Shown: positions 41,732 to 52,929, counted from the stretch's first letter. The stretch: DNA of 64,000 nt from Nitzschia sp. DOCU1 (GCA_951394045.1 OX595991.1:2356001-2420000); one strand, 5' to 3'. Numbers and translations are program-made. The notes: generated from the sequence alone by a model not told the origin.

Positions 41732-42521
41732 GGTTGGGTTTCCCGACAAGGTTAATTTGATCCTTCTAAATCTACGAAAATGATTTGTCCTGCGATCTTT
41801 TGGAGCTTGGCCATGCCAGAAGCGAATCTTTTTGTTTCGTTGCTGTTGGTGTGGCAGTAGTTGCGACCGACCAAGATGGATCCATGACAAGATTTCTTTT
41901 GAACAAAGATCTTCCGTTCAAAAGAGGAGAATTTGCGAGTGAACGTCGATCCTTTTAATTATTGAAAGCATGACAATTAGAACATTAATAAGCCCTATTT
42001 TTGAAAGTGGCTTCATGGAGGGCATTAATAATTTCTCAGGAACACGGATGAACGGGCTCCAAATTCGCAACTTTTATGACGACAACGCGTGCGAAACGTC
42101 GTGTTGATCCGAACGCAAAGCTGGTATACGTGTGCTGCAGCACAATAAGTACGAGCATAAAATATGTCGGCCCGAACCCACACCTTTCTTCCTCATTTTT
42201 CGTCAGAAGCGCTATTACCCGTCGTAGATTGCTTACCAAATTCTACGCCAAAGATGAAACACGACATCAAAAGCAATATATCTTTTTGTTCTTTTCTTTT
42301 TATTTCATCCCTTCACAAACGAAAGAAAGATCCGCATCAGTTTGCAACGTCAATCTTCATCAATCCTCACAATCTCTTTCGTTAGGAAAGGATCACTACG
42401 TGAACTATTGGTTCCCGAGATCATCTTCACAGCAACGAAGAAGATCTCCTATTGTCAGTAACGTGAATCAATCCCCGCATCACTTTCCCTTGTCGTTGGA
42501 AACAAAGCGCTGTCGTCTACC
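41732..42521. promoter_or_regulatory. divergent promoter between the oxygenase and NCS2 permease genes
   Basis: A 790-bp spacer between divergent starts. The 200 bp before 42522 are rich in TTTC/CTTC and CAATC runs, typical of a 5' UTR in this window. No specific element is recognised. Confidence 0.4.
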
Positions 42522-44567
42522 ATGGCCGAACCTGAAACCAAGAATCTCGAAACCTCCAGCGAGGAAGTGGACGAGGTAGTCGCAAAGGACTCTGGAGAGC
42601 CAGTCAAGATGACCTACAAAGAGATTGCCAAGAAGAATGGCATCAATTACACTGTGACCGAAGTGCCGCCATTGTTCACCTCCATGTTGCTCGGTCTGCA
42701 GCATTACTTGACAATGCTGGGAGCGACTGTTCTGATTCCTTTGATTCTTTGCCCCGCAATGGGTGCTGATGGTCTCCAGACGGCGGAGGTGATTAGCTCT
42801 ATCTTTTTTATTAGCGGCATTAACACGGTGAGTGTAAATAGCTGACCAGCTGGCGCAATATGTCATTCCAAGCAATGATCTCAGCAGACCTCATCTGTAA
42901 CTCTCTCTTCAATTATCCAACAGTTGCTTCAAACCAGTATCGGAGATCGGTACGTGGATCCTTGCCGAGTGGCCAAACTGCTTTCACTTTTAGTTCTTCG
43001 TAACTAACACTCTGTCGTCGGTCTTTCATTGTAGATTGCCCATTGTTCAAGGTGGATCATTCTCGTACCTTCCTCCCGCGTTCCAAATTATTTTCAATGC
43101 GGAACTCCAAGCTATTGAAGATCCTTCGGAACGATTTGAAACAACCATGCGGACCATTCAAGGTGCCGTCATTGTGGCTGGTTTGTGTCAAATTGTCATT
43201 GGGTACTCTGGAATCATTACTTCGCTCCTTCGATATTTGTCTCCCGTCACCATTGCTCCAGTGATTACCGCCATTGGTCTTGGCTTGTATGGTGTTGGAT
43301 TTAATGGAGTATCGGCATGCTGGAGTTTGGGTCTTATGCAGTTGTTTACTATCGTTCTCTTCTCACAATACCTCAAGACTATTTCGATTGGAGGGATCAA
43401 GTGGTTTGCTTTGTTTCCTGTCATTTTGGCTATTGCCATCACTTGGAGTTTTGGGGCCATTTTGACTGCTGCCGACGTCTGGGATGAAGGAAACGCTTGC
43501 CGAACGGATGGCAATCGCGATATTTTGACCGAATCTCCTTGGTTCCGTGTTCCTTATCCGTTCCAGTGGGGAACTCCGATTTTCAAGTCGTATGCCGTCG
43601 TTCCTATGCTTGGTGCGATGTTGGCGGGAATGATTGAATCAGTCGGTGACTACTTTGGATGTGCACGCCTCAGTGGTGCCCCTCCACCAACTCCTGGAAT
43701 CATTTCTCGGGGTCTTGCAAGTGAGGGGATCGGGGTCTTGCTGGCCGGTTTGGTTGGAACTGCCAACGGCACCACTTCTTACAGTGAGAACATTGGTGCA
43801 ATTGCTGTGACTGGTGTCGGATCGCGCGCAGTGGTTCAATGTGGAGCTGTTATTATCATTGTCGTCAGCTTGGTCGCCAAAGTAGGCGCCATGTTTGCGA
43901 CCATGCCCAATGCTATGACGTCGGGTTTGTATTGTGCATTGTTCGGGTTGATTGTCGCCGTCGGTCTTTCCAACTTGCAATACATCGACTTGAACTCTCC
44001 TCGCAACCAATTCATCATTGGCTTTGCCATTTTCAACTCAATGTCGATTGCCGGACCTGGTGGCTACTTTGCCAATACCGAAGGTAACCCGTTCGGCGAC
44101 TCCAATGGTGCTGCTATTTTACTTTCTATCTTCAGCTCGCCGATGATTATCGCATTTTTGGCTGCATTCATTTTGGATAATACTGTCAAAGGAACCCGTG
44201 AAGAGCGTGGTTTGCATGTATGGGACGCTATCAAGGTAAGTCAGTCATCAACAATGAAAATGGTCTTGACATTAGGATTCATTAGCACGTGTTGTACCTC
44301 ACTTATTGCCATCAGCCCCATGATGTGAACAACGATCCTGAATACGTCGAAGTTTACTCGCTTCCCATTGGCTTGGCCAAGATCTTCCGCAACTGTGGCT
44401 ACTTGGAGTACCCTGCCATGGGCCGCATGCCGGACCCGCCAGTCAATGGATATGTTTCCAGTGGGGCCGATTTGGGTGACTTGTGCTGCCCCTGCTGGTG
44501 CGGCACAACTCCGCCGGATGCGACCGAAGAGCCTCCCACGCCCAAGGAAGAGGAGATAGAAGCCTAG
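42522..44567 (+). CDS. NCS2-family nucleobase (xanthine/uracil/ascorbate-type) permease
   Basis: Four exons, 42522-42827, 42924-42949 (26 bp), 43035-44235 and 44316-44567, join in frame to 594 aa. The micro-exon encodes LLQTSIGD and its join to GATCG/ATTG gives the family motif GDRLPIVQGGSFSYLPP. The membrane core has about 12-14 helices, starting at LGLQHYLTMLGATVLIPLIL. The NCS2 substrate-site segment is represented by MIESVGDYFGCARLSGAP, and the second signature by GTANGTTSYSENIGAIAVTGVGSRAVV. The family co-transports uracil, xanthine, uric acid or ascorbate with H+ or Na+. In algae uptake of purines as nitrogen source is a likely role. The C-terminal tail (CCPCWCGTTPP) is Cys-rich and probably cytosolic. 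Family call is secure, substrate open. Confidence 0.93.
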
Positions 44568-44746
44568 AGTTCTATATGATATGTGTGTTTTGATGGGATG
44601 CAGTAATGAGAAAAATAGTTGGGAATTTTTGTTACTTCCACTTATTCCCCTGCTTCGAGTAGTGCCGGTTGAGTGCTGTCATACCGTATCCGATGCCATT
44701 CATCGGCTACTCAATACTCTACAGTCACAACATCGTTCCCAAAATC

Positions 44747-46822
44747 CTAACCAAGTCGGTCTGGGGTTGCCGCCTCCACCGTTTCGCCGACTTCGTCAGC
44801 AGTTTCTTCGTTGGAAACACTGCTAGTAGTAGACCGCGTCATGCTAAACCCTTGTTGTGTGTCCAACTGACTCGCCTCCGCGATAACGGTTGGAGTCTCG
44901 GACAGCATGCTGCTACCCGGTTCCGTGACAAAATCATCGTCTTGAGTGGCAACTTGACTATCCATAATGACGGTGGGCGTTTCTGACGCTTGAGTCGGTG
45001 CTGTTTCCATCGTCGTTTTCTTGTTGTTGTTGACAAACTGAGTTTCAAACTCAAATTCTTCGTCCGAAGAGTCGTCATCGTCAAGAATGCTTTTCTTCTT
45101 GTTCGGAGCTTGCTCGACCTTTTCTGGGGTCGCATTTTCCTTGTCGACTGACATGGTTGGCTGCTGAGTCTCAAAAGTCATCTCGTTCTCTTCCTCGTTG
45201 TCGTCAAGAATGCTCTTTTTCTTCTTGGCAGCTTCCTCGATCTTTTCTGGGGTCTCGTTTTCCTTGTCGACCGACATGTTTGGCTGCGTCTCAAAGACCA
45301 TCTCGTTCTCTTCGTCGTCGTTGTCATTGTCCTTGTTGTCAGACGTTGGTGATGGGGTGTCGTTATCGTCGTCTTCCTTGGGATCCTTTGCCGATTGAGG
45401 CGGCGGCGGCTGAGTCTCGAGTCCCAGTTTGTCTTCGAATTCCTCCTCGCTATTATCATCCTTGGCCTCGCCGTCTACTGGAGGCGTCTGTGTCGCCTTG
45501 ACTTCCTTGTCGTTCTCTTCAAACTCCAACTCTTCTTCCTCCTCATCATCATCGTCAGAGTCGTCGAGAACAGCCCGACGCGCAGACGATCCTGCTGGCG
45601 TCGTAGTAACTGCCGTACCGTTTGCCTTGGGTGTACCAATCGCGGCAGGTTTGGTGCTACTGTTCTTGGCAAAGTCAGCGTCGCCGTCTTCAAACTGCAA
45701 TTCTTCTTCGTCACTGGAATCATCCAGCACGTGACGTCGACGATGAATGCTAGTCTTTGCCGCGCTACTAGTCGGCAGAATACCGGTACCAGTAATGGGA
45801 GTCACTGGATTGACCGCAGAGTGATCCTTCTTGTTATTGGCAGTGGTTGTAGTGGCCGGAGTAGTAGTAGTAGCCACCAACGACTCGGTCGGTACAAAGT
45901 CATCTGGATCCATGTCAAAGGCCTCTTCTTGCAAAAGAGCATCCATGTCCTCTTCTTCTTCTTGTGCAGTCGTAGCAGTACTCGCCTTGACTGTCTGGGT
46001 GGGAACAAAGTCGTCAGGATCCATGTCAAATGCGGCAGCATCATCCAAATCATCCTCATCGGGATACCCATCATTGTCGTCATTGCTGGGTTGAGCAGCA
46101 GCAGCTGCTGCTGCTTCTGGAGCCACTGCTTCTTCTGTAGCAGCAGTCGCATCTGGAAAGATTTCCATTCCTTCTTGCAATTGCGCTAGCAATTGTTCTG
46201 CCTTTTCCAGTCCATAAATGCGTTCCACTCGTTGATCACGGACTTGATTGCGCATACTCTGCAAAAACTGTTTCACAGACGTTTTGCTGTTCAGAGTTTG
46301 AATCTTCCACAAGACTTCTTCCAGAGGCATGCCGGGCACGAGTTGTTGCGCCCATTCTTGATAGGCCGTCCGCAAATGACGACTGAATCGCGCCATGTCG
46401 GGACGTGTCTTTTTGTAGTTTTGCTGAAAGTGTTCGGGAAACCGAGTATAAATCGCCGTCAAACCATTGGGTTGTAGCAATTGTGTTTCCGAAATCGTGA
46501 TACGACGGGGTCTGGATTTATCTGCCGCTTTGGACTTTTTGCCAGTGTTGTATTCCTCGGCAATTTCCTTGTCGGTCTTTTTGCGTTTCTTTTCAGAGGC
46601 AGGTGCATCGGCCTCTTGAGCTTCTCCATGCTTTTTACTTAGGAGACGTTCCTCTTCTTCTTCGGAATCGTAATCTTCGTCATAATCGTCCTCGTCTTCG
46701 GTATCGGGTGGGGGTGCTGGGCGGCCAGTTTTGGTAGTTTTGTACTGCGAAAGGTTGGAGTGAGGACGGGGCAAGCCCAAGCGGCGTTCAGCGGCAGCAG
46801 CGGAGGAAGAACGAAAACTCAT
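44747..46822 (-). CDS. TIPIN/Csm3/Swi3-family replication fork protection protein
   Basis: Single exon, 691 aa. The N-terminus is acidic and basic in turn; residues about 106-192 form the Swi3 domain (LLQPNGLTAIYTRFPEHFQQ, then AYQEWAQQLVPGMPLEEVLW), which pairs with Timeless/Tof1 to stabilise stalled replication forks in the nucleus. The long C-terminal part is disordered and highly acidic. It contains two copies of AFDMDPDDFVPT and two copies of a block with MSVDKEN followed by TPEK, plus a third partial one; KEN is the core of APC/C degrons and TPEK can be a CDK site. The length is well above the roughly 300 aa usual for TIPIN. It is divergent with MCM7. The call rests on the Swi3 domain and the genomic partner. 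Confidence 0.85.
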   Translation of the reverse strand: MSFRSSSAAAAERRLGLPRPHSNLSQYKTTKTGRPAPPPDTEDEDDYDEDYDSEEEEERLLSKKHGEAQEADAPASEKKRKKTDKEIAEEYNTGKKSKAADKSRPRRITISETQLLQPNGLTAIYTRFPEHFQQNYKKTRPDMARFSRHLRTAYQEWAQQLVPGMPLEEVLWKIQTLNSKTSVKQFLQSMRNQVRDQRVERIYGLEKAEQLLAQLQEGMEIFPDATAATEEAVAPEAAAAAAAQPSNDDNDGYPDEDDLDDAAAFDMDPDDFVPTQTVKASTATTAQEEEEDMDALLQEEAFDMDPDDFVPTESLVATTTTPATTTTANNKKDHSAVNPVTPITGTGILPTSSAAKTSIHRRRHVLDDSSDEEELQFEDGDADFAKNSSTKPAAIGTPKANGTAVTTTPAGSSARRAVLDDSDDDDEEEEELEFEENDKEVKATQTPPVDGEAKDDNSEEEFEDKLGLETQPPPPQSAKDPKEDDDNDTPSPTSDNKDNDNDDEENEMVFETQPNMSVDKENETPEKIEEAAKKKKSILDDNEEENEMTFETQQPTMSVDKENATPEKVEQAPNKKKSILDDDDSSDEEFEFETQFVNNNKKTTMETAPTQASETPTVIMDSQVATQDDDFVTEPGSSMLSETPTVIAEASQLDTQQGFSMTRSTTSSVSNEETADEVGETVEAATPDRLG

Positions 46823-47273
46823 AATCGTGTCAGAAGTGTTCGAATAGCAATCTTTGATACAATATGACTATTGCAAGAAAATAAGCTCCCTGATGTCGTT
46901 GACACAAGGGCAAACGTAGTAGCAATGACGGCGCGGAGCATGGTGTTCGTAGTGGAGCTATCGTGTTGTTGGCGGCAGTAGGCGGGTGCTCCGGCGCGCG
47001 CCACTTCTTCTTTGTTTGCCATTTTGTATTTTGGCGCGAAGATAGAGTCCACGAAGTCGTCTTGGAGGCATTGGTCTACTGCGTCCGACAACCATAGTGG
47101 ATGTGATTGATTTCTCTCTCGTCGGGGTGTTGCATTTGACCACGACAAACAAGAGAAGTGTCCCTCACACGTTTGTGAAGAGAAAATCTCCATTGGTCAT
47201 AGAGCAATCCAGACTCTCTACTGTCTACTCTACTCTAGAGTGATTGCAGTCAGCAGGAGTGTCGAGCACTACC
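46823..47273. promoter_or_regulatory. bidirectional promoter of TIPIN and MCM7
   Basis: A 451-bp spacer separates the two divergent starts. It has GCGC-rich stretches (CCGGCGCGCGCC near 46991) and an E2F-like site almost in the middle (47031). Both neighbours act at replication forks, so shared S-phase expression is likely. Confidence 0.65.
47031..47042 (+). promoter_or_regulatory. E2F-like site TTGGCGCGAAGA
   Basis: Sits 209 bp from the TIPIN start and 232 bp from the MCM7 start, within TATTTTGGCGCGAAGAT, which fits TTTSGCGC with an extended GAA flank. MCM genes are classic E2F targets in plants and animals; binding here is inferred. Confidence 0.65.
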
Positions 47274-50096
47274 ATGGCAACTCAGAATGATGCTAGCGTA
47301 GCTGCCCCGTCCGAAGCGGCAACGGGTCACTACCCGAATTACGATCAAGATGTTGGTGCGTACCAAGCGGCGGAAATAGGACATGTTTGATTTGCAGTTT
47401 GACTCTCTGACACTCTCTTCTTGTATAGACACCTTTTCTGCCTTTTTGACGGAACATCGCATTTTGCGGGTCGTTCATGACAATGACACTGCCAATGATG
47501 AAAATCGCATGTTCGAGCCCGTCTCGGCCGATAGCGATTTCTTGGTGGAACGAGTCCCCTGTTATCATCCACTCTTTCAACGCATTGTGGATCGAGAATA
47601 CACCGAGAACAGCTCGGTGTTTTTGATTGAAATTCCACTTTCCGAACTAGTAGAGTGGAATGCCATTCGGGGTGCCGATTTGGCACAACGTGCCGCAGAT
47701 AATACACTACGATATCAGGCACTCTTTGCGTCAGTCATTGATCTGCATTTAAAAGGTATTGAACCTTCCCCTCAGAGTCGTGTGGCTGATGGAACGCAGT
47801 TGCGAGATACCTTTGATATTTTGCAAGAACATCGAGAAGCCGCTCAACAACGGGCACGTCAAGAACAACAATTGCAACGGGGAGGGGATGTGGATGACAC
47901 TGCTGGAGTGGATGGCGATGCCGCCGTCAATGGCAATAACGCAAACTCTCGTAGCAACAATCCCAACTTGCGTCAAGACTTTCCTCCACAATTGATGCGA
48001 CGTTATGAATTGCGCATTTTGCCATTGGGACGTCGAGGAACGCTGTTCCCCTTTTATAATCAGTACATTCCCCCCAAGACGGCATTGCCTCCCCCCGTGG
48101 GCGTATCCTTGCGCCATGTCCGCTCCAAGAGCATGGGACGACTTGTCACTATTACGGGTATGGTAGTGAGAGCGACCGATGTCAAACCCTTTTGTCACGT
48201 GGCAACGTATACTTGCGATGTCTGTGGCGTCGAAGTCTATCAACCCCTGAATAATCAACGAGAGTTCATGCCCCAGCGCTTTTGTCCTATTTGCGCGCAA
48301 CGTGCCAATAACAATTCCGTCGGTCCGTCTCTGCAGTTGCAAACGCGAGGCTCCAAATTTGTCAAATTTCAAGAACTCAAAGTCCAAGAATTACCTTCTC
48401 AAGTACCCATGGGTCATATTCCCCGATCTCTTTCGGTTTATTGTCGGGGAGAATTGACACGACAAGCCAATCCGGGCGATGTCATTACTGTCGATGGAGT
48501 CTTTTTGCCGCAACGTGTCGCCGAATCGGGCTACCGTGCCATGAAGGCGGGATTAATGGCCACGCTCTATGTCGAAGCCCAGCATTTGGTAGTGCACAAG
48601 AGATCGTTGGATCAGAGTTTGTTGGATTCTCTTGCGGAAGAAGAAGCCGCCCGTGTCGATGCCGATATTACCCGTGTTGCCAATTCCCCCGATCCGATTG
48701 GAATTCTCAGTCAATCCATTGCGCCAGAAATCTTTGGTCATGCCGATATTAAACGTGCCTTGTTGTTACAATTGACGGGAGGGGTTTGTCGTAAACTCAA
48801 AGATGGCATGAAAATCAGAGGTGATATCAACATTTGTCTCATGGGCGACCCAGGAGTGGCCAAGTCTCAATTGTTGAAACATGTCGCGTCGATTGCACCG
48901 CGGGGTGTGTATACGACTGGAAAAGGAAGTTCGGGAGTGGGCTTGACGGCAGCAGTCACCAAGGATACGGTCACGGGGGAATTGAGTTTGGAAGGAGGTG
49001 CCTTGGTTTTGGCGGATCGCGGAATTTGTGCCATTGTAAGTAAACGTAAAAGTGACGGGGGAAGTGGAAGATTTGCTAAATGGTCGTGGTCGTCGTCTGA
49101 TGCTTGTTATTTTTTACTTTCAAGGATGAGTTTGACAAGATGGACGAATCGGATCGAACTGCCATTCACGAAGTCATGGAACAACAGACTGTGAGCATTG
49201 CCAAAGCCGGTATTGTCGCCACTTTGAATGCACGTGCCGCAGTCCTGGCCGCCGCCAACCCTCTCTATAGTCGGTACAATCGACGCAAGTCCTTGTCCGA
49301 GAACATTAACCTACCCAATTCCTTGTTGAGTCGATTCGATCTCATGTTCTTGATTCTGGACACGCCCGATATGGATAAGGACATGGCCTTGGCACGGCAT
49401 GTGACGTTCGTGCATCAAAACGAGGGGTTGGAGGCTAAGCAAGATGGCGATGAAGACGACAATTCGGATGATGAAGATGATAAAAGCAATTCTTTGGAGG
49501 CTCCGCCTGACTATGACGAAGACAAGGGAATTGTCACGCCCCGTTTGTTGCGTGAATATATTTCGAGGGCCCGTCGCCACGAACCAGTGGTTCCTCCACA
49601 TGTGGCCCCGTATGTGGTGGAAGCCTATGTCGCTCTTCGGTTGGAAGATCGTCCGGGACGTCGTGGTGGCAAGGGCAACAATCCTAATTCCAAGGCCAAT
49701 GATCAAACTGTCATGACCGCTCGACAACTCTTGTCGATTCTACGCCTCAGCCAAGCGTTGGCGCGTCTCCGCTTCTCGGACCATGTTGCGCAGGAGGATG
49801 TCGATGAAGCTATTCGCTTGACACACATGAGCAAGGCAAGTTTGACGGAAGATGGAAGCGATGGGAGTGGCAAGAACAAGCCCCAGACAGAAGACTTCAC
49901 GACTAGCGTCTTTACCATTCTTCGGGATTATGCCACAGCGTCCAGTTCCACCACGCTGGACATTGGGTTGTGCGAGGGAATGGTGCTTCGAAAGGGTTTT
50001 ACAAAAGAACAATTGCAGTCCGCTCTGGAGCAATACGAAGGATTGGAAATCATCCAAGTCAATAGCGCACGTACACAGGTCCACTTTCTGAGTTGA
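47274..50096 (+). CDS. MCM7: MCM7 replicative helicase subunit
   Basis: Three exons, 47274-47355, 47429-49035 and 49125-50096 (886 aa). The first is 27 codons and joins in phase 1 to give DVDTFSAFLTEHRIL; the third starts exactly at Walker B (DEFDKM, about residue 564). The N-terminal domain has the zinc finger CDVCG...CPIC (C290, C293, C313, C316). The AAA+ core has Walker A GDPGVAKSQLL (about 500), ICAI/DEFDKMDESDR, and the arginine finger SRFDLMFL. The winged-helix end is present. A poly-Asn/Gly insert (GDAAVNGNNANSRSNN) lies near residue 175, between the N-terminal subdomains, and is not typical. MCM7 is part of the MCM2-7 ring that unwinds DNA at the fork. The start ATG has an ACCATGG context. 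Subtype by overall motif pattern; MCM family certain. Confidence 0.92.
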
Positions 50097-50204
50097 GACT
50101 CTTTTGTAGGGGTCCCGAAAATGTTCATGTGACTGCAGCAAGTGTCGATTCAGAAGTTCACACAATCTACTATAGCAACAGATTATGGCCTACATTTAAT
50201 CTAT

Positions 50205-51892
50205 CTAAACTGCGACTTGTGATGTTGCGGACATCTCACTGAACCGACGACGCTTTGGTCCTTCTATTGGCTCTGAATCCATTTCTGTAGCATACGCGTC
50301 ACCATTGCTGGATGCATCCGATCCGTCCTCGTGCTTCCTGCGGGCATTGTCACCTGGCTTGACTTTTTTCTTCTCCAAGACGCGGGCGGCAATTCTGTGA
50401 TTTCGAAACGTATGACTGACTTTGTACCGTGCGGCTTCGTCGTCAATCTCAATCCAACCAACGTCATCTTGCTTCAAAAATCTTCCTCCTGCTTCTTTCA
50501 TCTTTTGTACAATGAGCTTTGACAGACTCGTTTTCTCAAGCTTTTGAGCCACTTCGTACAGGTGGTGGTAACTTTCAATGATATGGTGGTATCGCAAGTT
50601 GCCTGGGTGCTTTTGCAACGGCTTTCCTCGACCCAGAAGAACATCATAGGTCCCTGGTACCACGATCCGCTTCAAGTTATCTTTCAACTCACCGTGTGTT
50701 TTCAATCTTTTACAATATTCATGATGAGCCTCCAGTTTCAAGTCGCCCGAGGGAGTTACCGGGAGAACCTCCGATGGGATCCCAAATGTCATCAAGTTGT
50801 AGACGCATTCCATGTCGGTGCCTGTATAGTATATCAAAGACGCGTTAGCCGATCCCTTCATAGACTGCGTCAGTCTCATTCGTCTTACATACCGCAGTGC
50901 GATCGGCATCGAATACGTGTTTGTTGCTCCCACACATACATGGCTATGCTAAACAACATCTTCACTCTTTCATTGTCGTAGCAATAGTGCATTGCCTTAA
51001 ATTTGGTGGGCATATCCCCAATCAGTTTCGCCATTCTCCACACGGCATATCGATCTGAAGAAGTATTAAAGTGCAAACAGAAGCATGTCAGGGAAACAAT
51101 GTCATTCGCTTCAGAAACAACGGAAATATAAGACACACCTTGTGAGTACGCCGCCCCTACATTGTAGGCAAGACCAACCAAGCCATTCTGTTGTGTCTCC
51201 ACGTCCTGCATAGCATGCATACACACCATATATGCTGCACGCATCTAAGGCAAAATCAATGGTGAGAAAATGAAAAGCTGGGGCAGAAGGCAACCAAGTC
51301 AGGGAGCACTCACCCGATTGTGCAGATTACGATATTTGCGAATCATCGGCATCAGGACCATGATCGCACGACCCGCCCTATCTCTTCCTGACAAAATTTG
51401 TGCGTAACCTGACTCCAAGCATTCGATGTCATCCTCGCCCAAATCTGAGTATGTAATATCCCGCGCCAATTTCGAAGGTCCAAACAATTCCAATTTAACG
51501 TCAAAGAAAGATATCAGGCGGGAGGCTGCACCATTAACGTCGAAGGAGCTCGCTCTCAGAAACATGAGCACAAAGGCTTCGTCTGTGACATAAGACTCGT
51601 CAAGATCCCTTGCTTGTAGGTACGCCATCTTGTCCATAGTTGGCACCAAAGAAAGGGCCTCTTCCAGATCTGCCAAGCACCTCCGAACAAAAGCGGGGTC
51701 CTCTTCCTGAACAGCTGATACTCCGTGGATGTCCTGAAGTATTTCATCGCGTTCTTTCATCGATAGTCTTGACAATTCCGCCGCGAACACAGCCTCGATG
51801 TCTGGGTTGCGGTCAACGGGTGGTGGGTGCTGCAAACTCGCCACGTCGCCATACTCGGGAATATTCTGCAGGTGACCGCCGGAATTAAACAT
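50205..51892 (-). CDS. CRAL-TRIO (Sec14-like) / DUF6824 fusion protein
   Basis: Four exons, 51892-51314, 51244-51139, 51054-50893 and 50821-50205 (487 aa), join in frame. The N-terminal ~290 residues are Sec14-like: an N-terminal helical part (DEAFVLMFLRASSFDV) and the CRAL-TRIO lipid-binding fold (GRDRAGRAIMVLMP, NGLVGLAYNVG, MPTKFKAMHYCYDN, then GTDMECVYNLMTFGIP). After this comes the diatom-expanded DUF6824 module (about 340-425): DVLLGRGKPLQKHPGNLRYH, then GRFLKQDD, then VSHTFRNHR. The tail is basic (PKRRRFSEM, likely nuclear signal). The fusion is supported by one continuous fourth exon that holds both the last CRAL-TRIO strand and all of DUF6824. A lipid-responsive nuclear regulator is one possibility, inferred. 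The exon phases all fit. Confidence 0.85.
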
Positions 51893-52929
51893 TATTCGAA
51901 AACCCTTGCTTCCTCCCAAATCAATCTAGCCGAAATCTATCAGTTTGATGTTGTCGACCGGATGTGGTAAGTCTCGCAAATCTCTAGCTAGCTTGGTTCC
52001 AGTTTTCCGTAGATTACAAATACAACTAAAACGGACGACGGAGTATGTGCGTGTTTTTTGCGTCACGCCGTCGTTTCCCCGCCGCCGGAAGCCGGGTTGC
52101 CGGTATCCTATTTCTTCTTGGCTTTGCTTCGCGCCGGCTCGGCATCATCGTAGCGCCGCATAATTGTTAGAGTACCCCATTGTACACGTGTGGTGCCAAA
52201 CAGACGGACAGTGAATACAGTACAATATGTCTGAGCGATTGTGTGGACATGATATTTAAGCATCAGAAAACGCGATCATAACAAGATGTGAGAACATGCT
52301 CGCTCGTGCTAAAATATTTAGGGCCGTCATGGCCAGCGACAATGACCATGGCCTTTGGCTCGCTTTGAAGACGCCTAAATGTTTTATCACGAGCATATGA
52401 TCTCGCTTTTTCACATTCGACAGTACAGTCAGTGCGTACCTGATACAGGGTTCGTACCTTTTCAAAAGACACATAAACCGTTTGCGCGCGGAGCGAGGTA
52501 TCCAGAAAAAAAGCGGCGCAAATTCGCTTCGCGCGATAGCTCGTCTTATTCAGATGGGACTACGATTTTTGCTCACAACACGAGTTATCGTTTACGGCGA
52601 ATTTGTGCCGCTTTTTTTCTGGATACCTCGCTCCGCGCGCAAACGGTTTATGTGTCGCGGGGACGCTCCGCCACAAACGGACTAATACGAATGAGCAAAG
52701 CCTTGGCCATTTTTCAACTCGATTTTCTGAGTTCGAGAGCAGCAACATGACCAAGACGATTGGTTTGACCCATTCGGTTCGGGGAAGTCATGAACGTCTT
52801 ACCTGGTAGCGTGCCTGCCTACCTTCAATTGAAACTACAATGCAAACCCGGACTCTAAACTGTTAGAGGACTACAGGCAGAGTATCAGGAAAATCAGGCA
52901 TTCAGTCTGTATAGTTTCTAGTTTGAGTA
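51893..52929. other. intergenic region with foldback element
   Basis: This kilobase holds the promoter of the CRAL-TRIO gene on the left and the foldback element at 52468-52656. It ends at the stop of the first chorein/DEP gene. Short open frames over the palindrome mirror each other and are not genes. Confidence 0.5.
52468..52656. repeat. 189-bp foldback (inverted repeat) element
   Basis: A 60-bp arm at 52468-52527 (starting GACACATAAACCG) pairs with 52597-52656 with one seen mismatch. Inside, CGATAGCTCGT and ACGAGTTATCG extend the pairing with further mismatches, leaving a loop of about 35 nt. No target-site duplication is seen. It could be a miniature inverted-repeat element or a stable RNA hairpin. 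Confidence 0.85.

Noticed and set aside
45395..46189. 264-codon plus-strand open frame antisense to TIPIN
   Set aside because: Low-complexity mirror of the acidic repeat region of TIPIN; no independent evidence.
52468..52754. Short open frames on both strands over the palindrome with similar translations
   Set aside because: They mirror each other because the DNA is an inverted repeat; no coding evidence.
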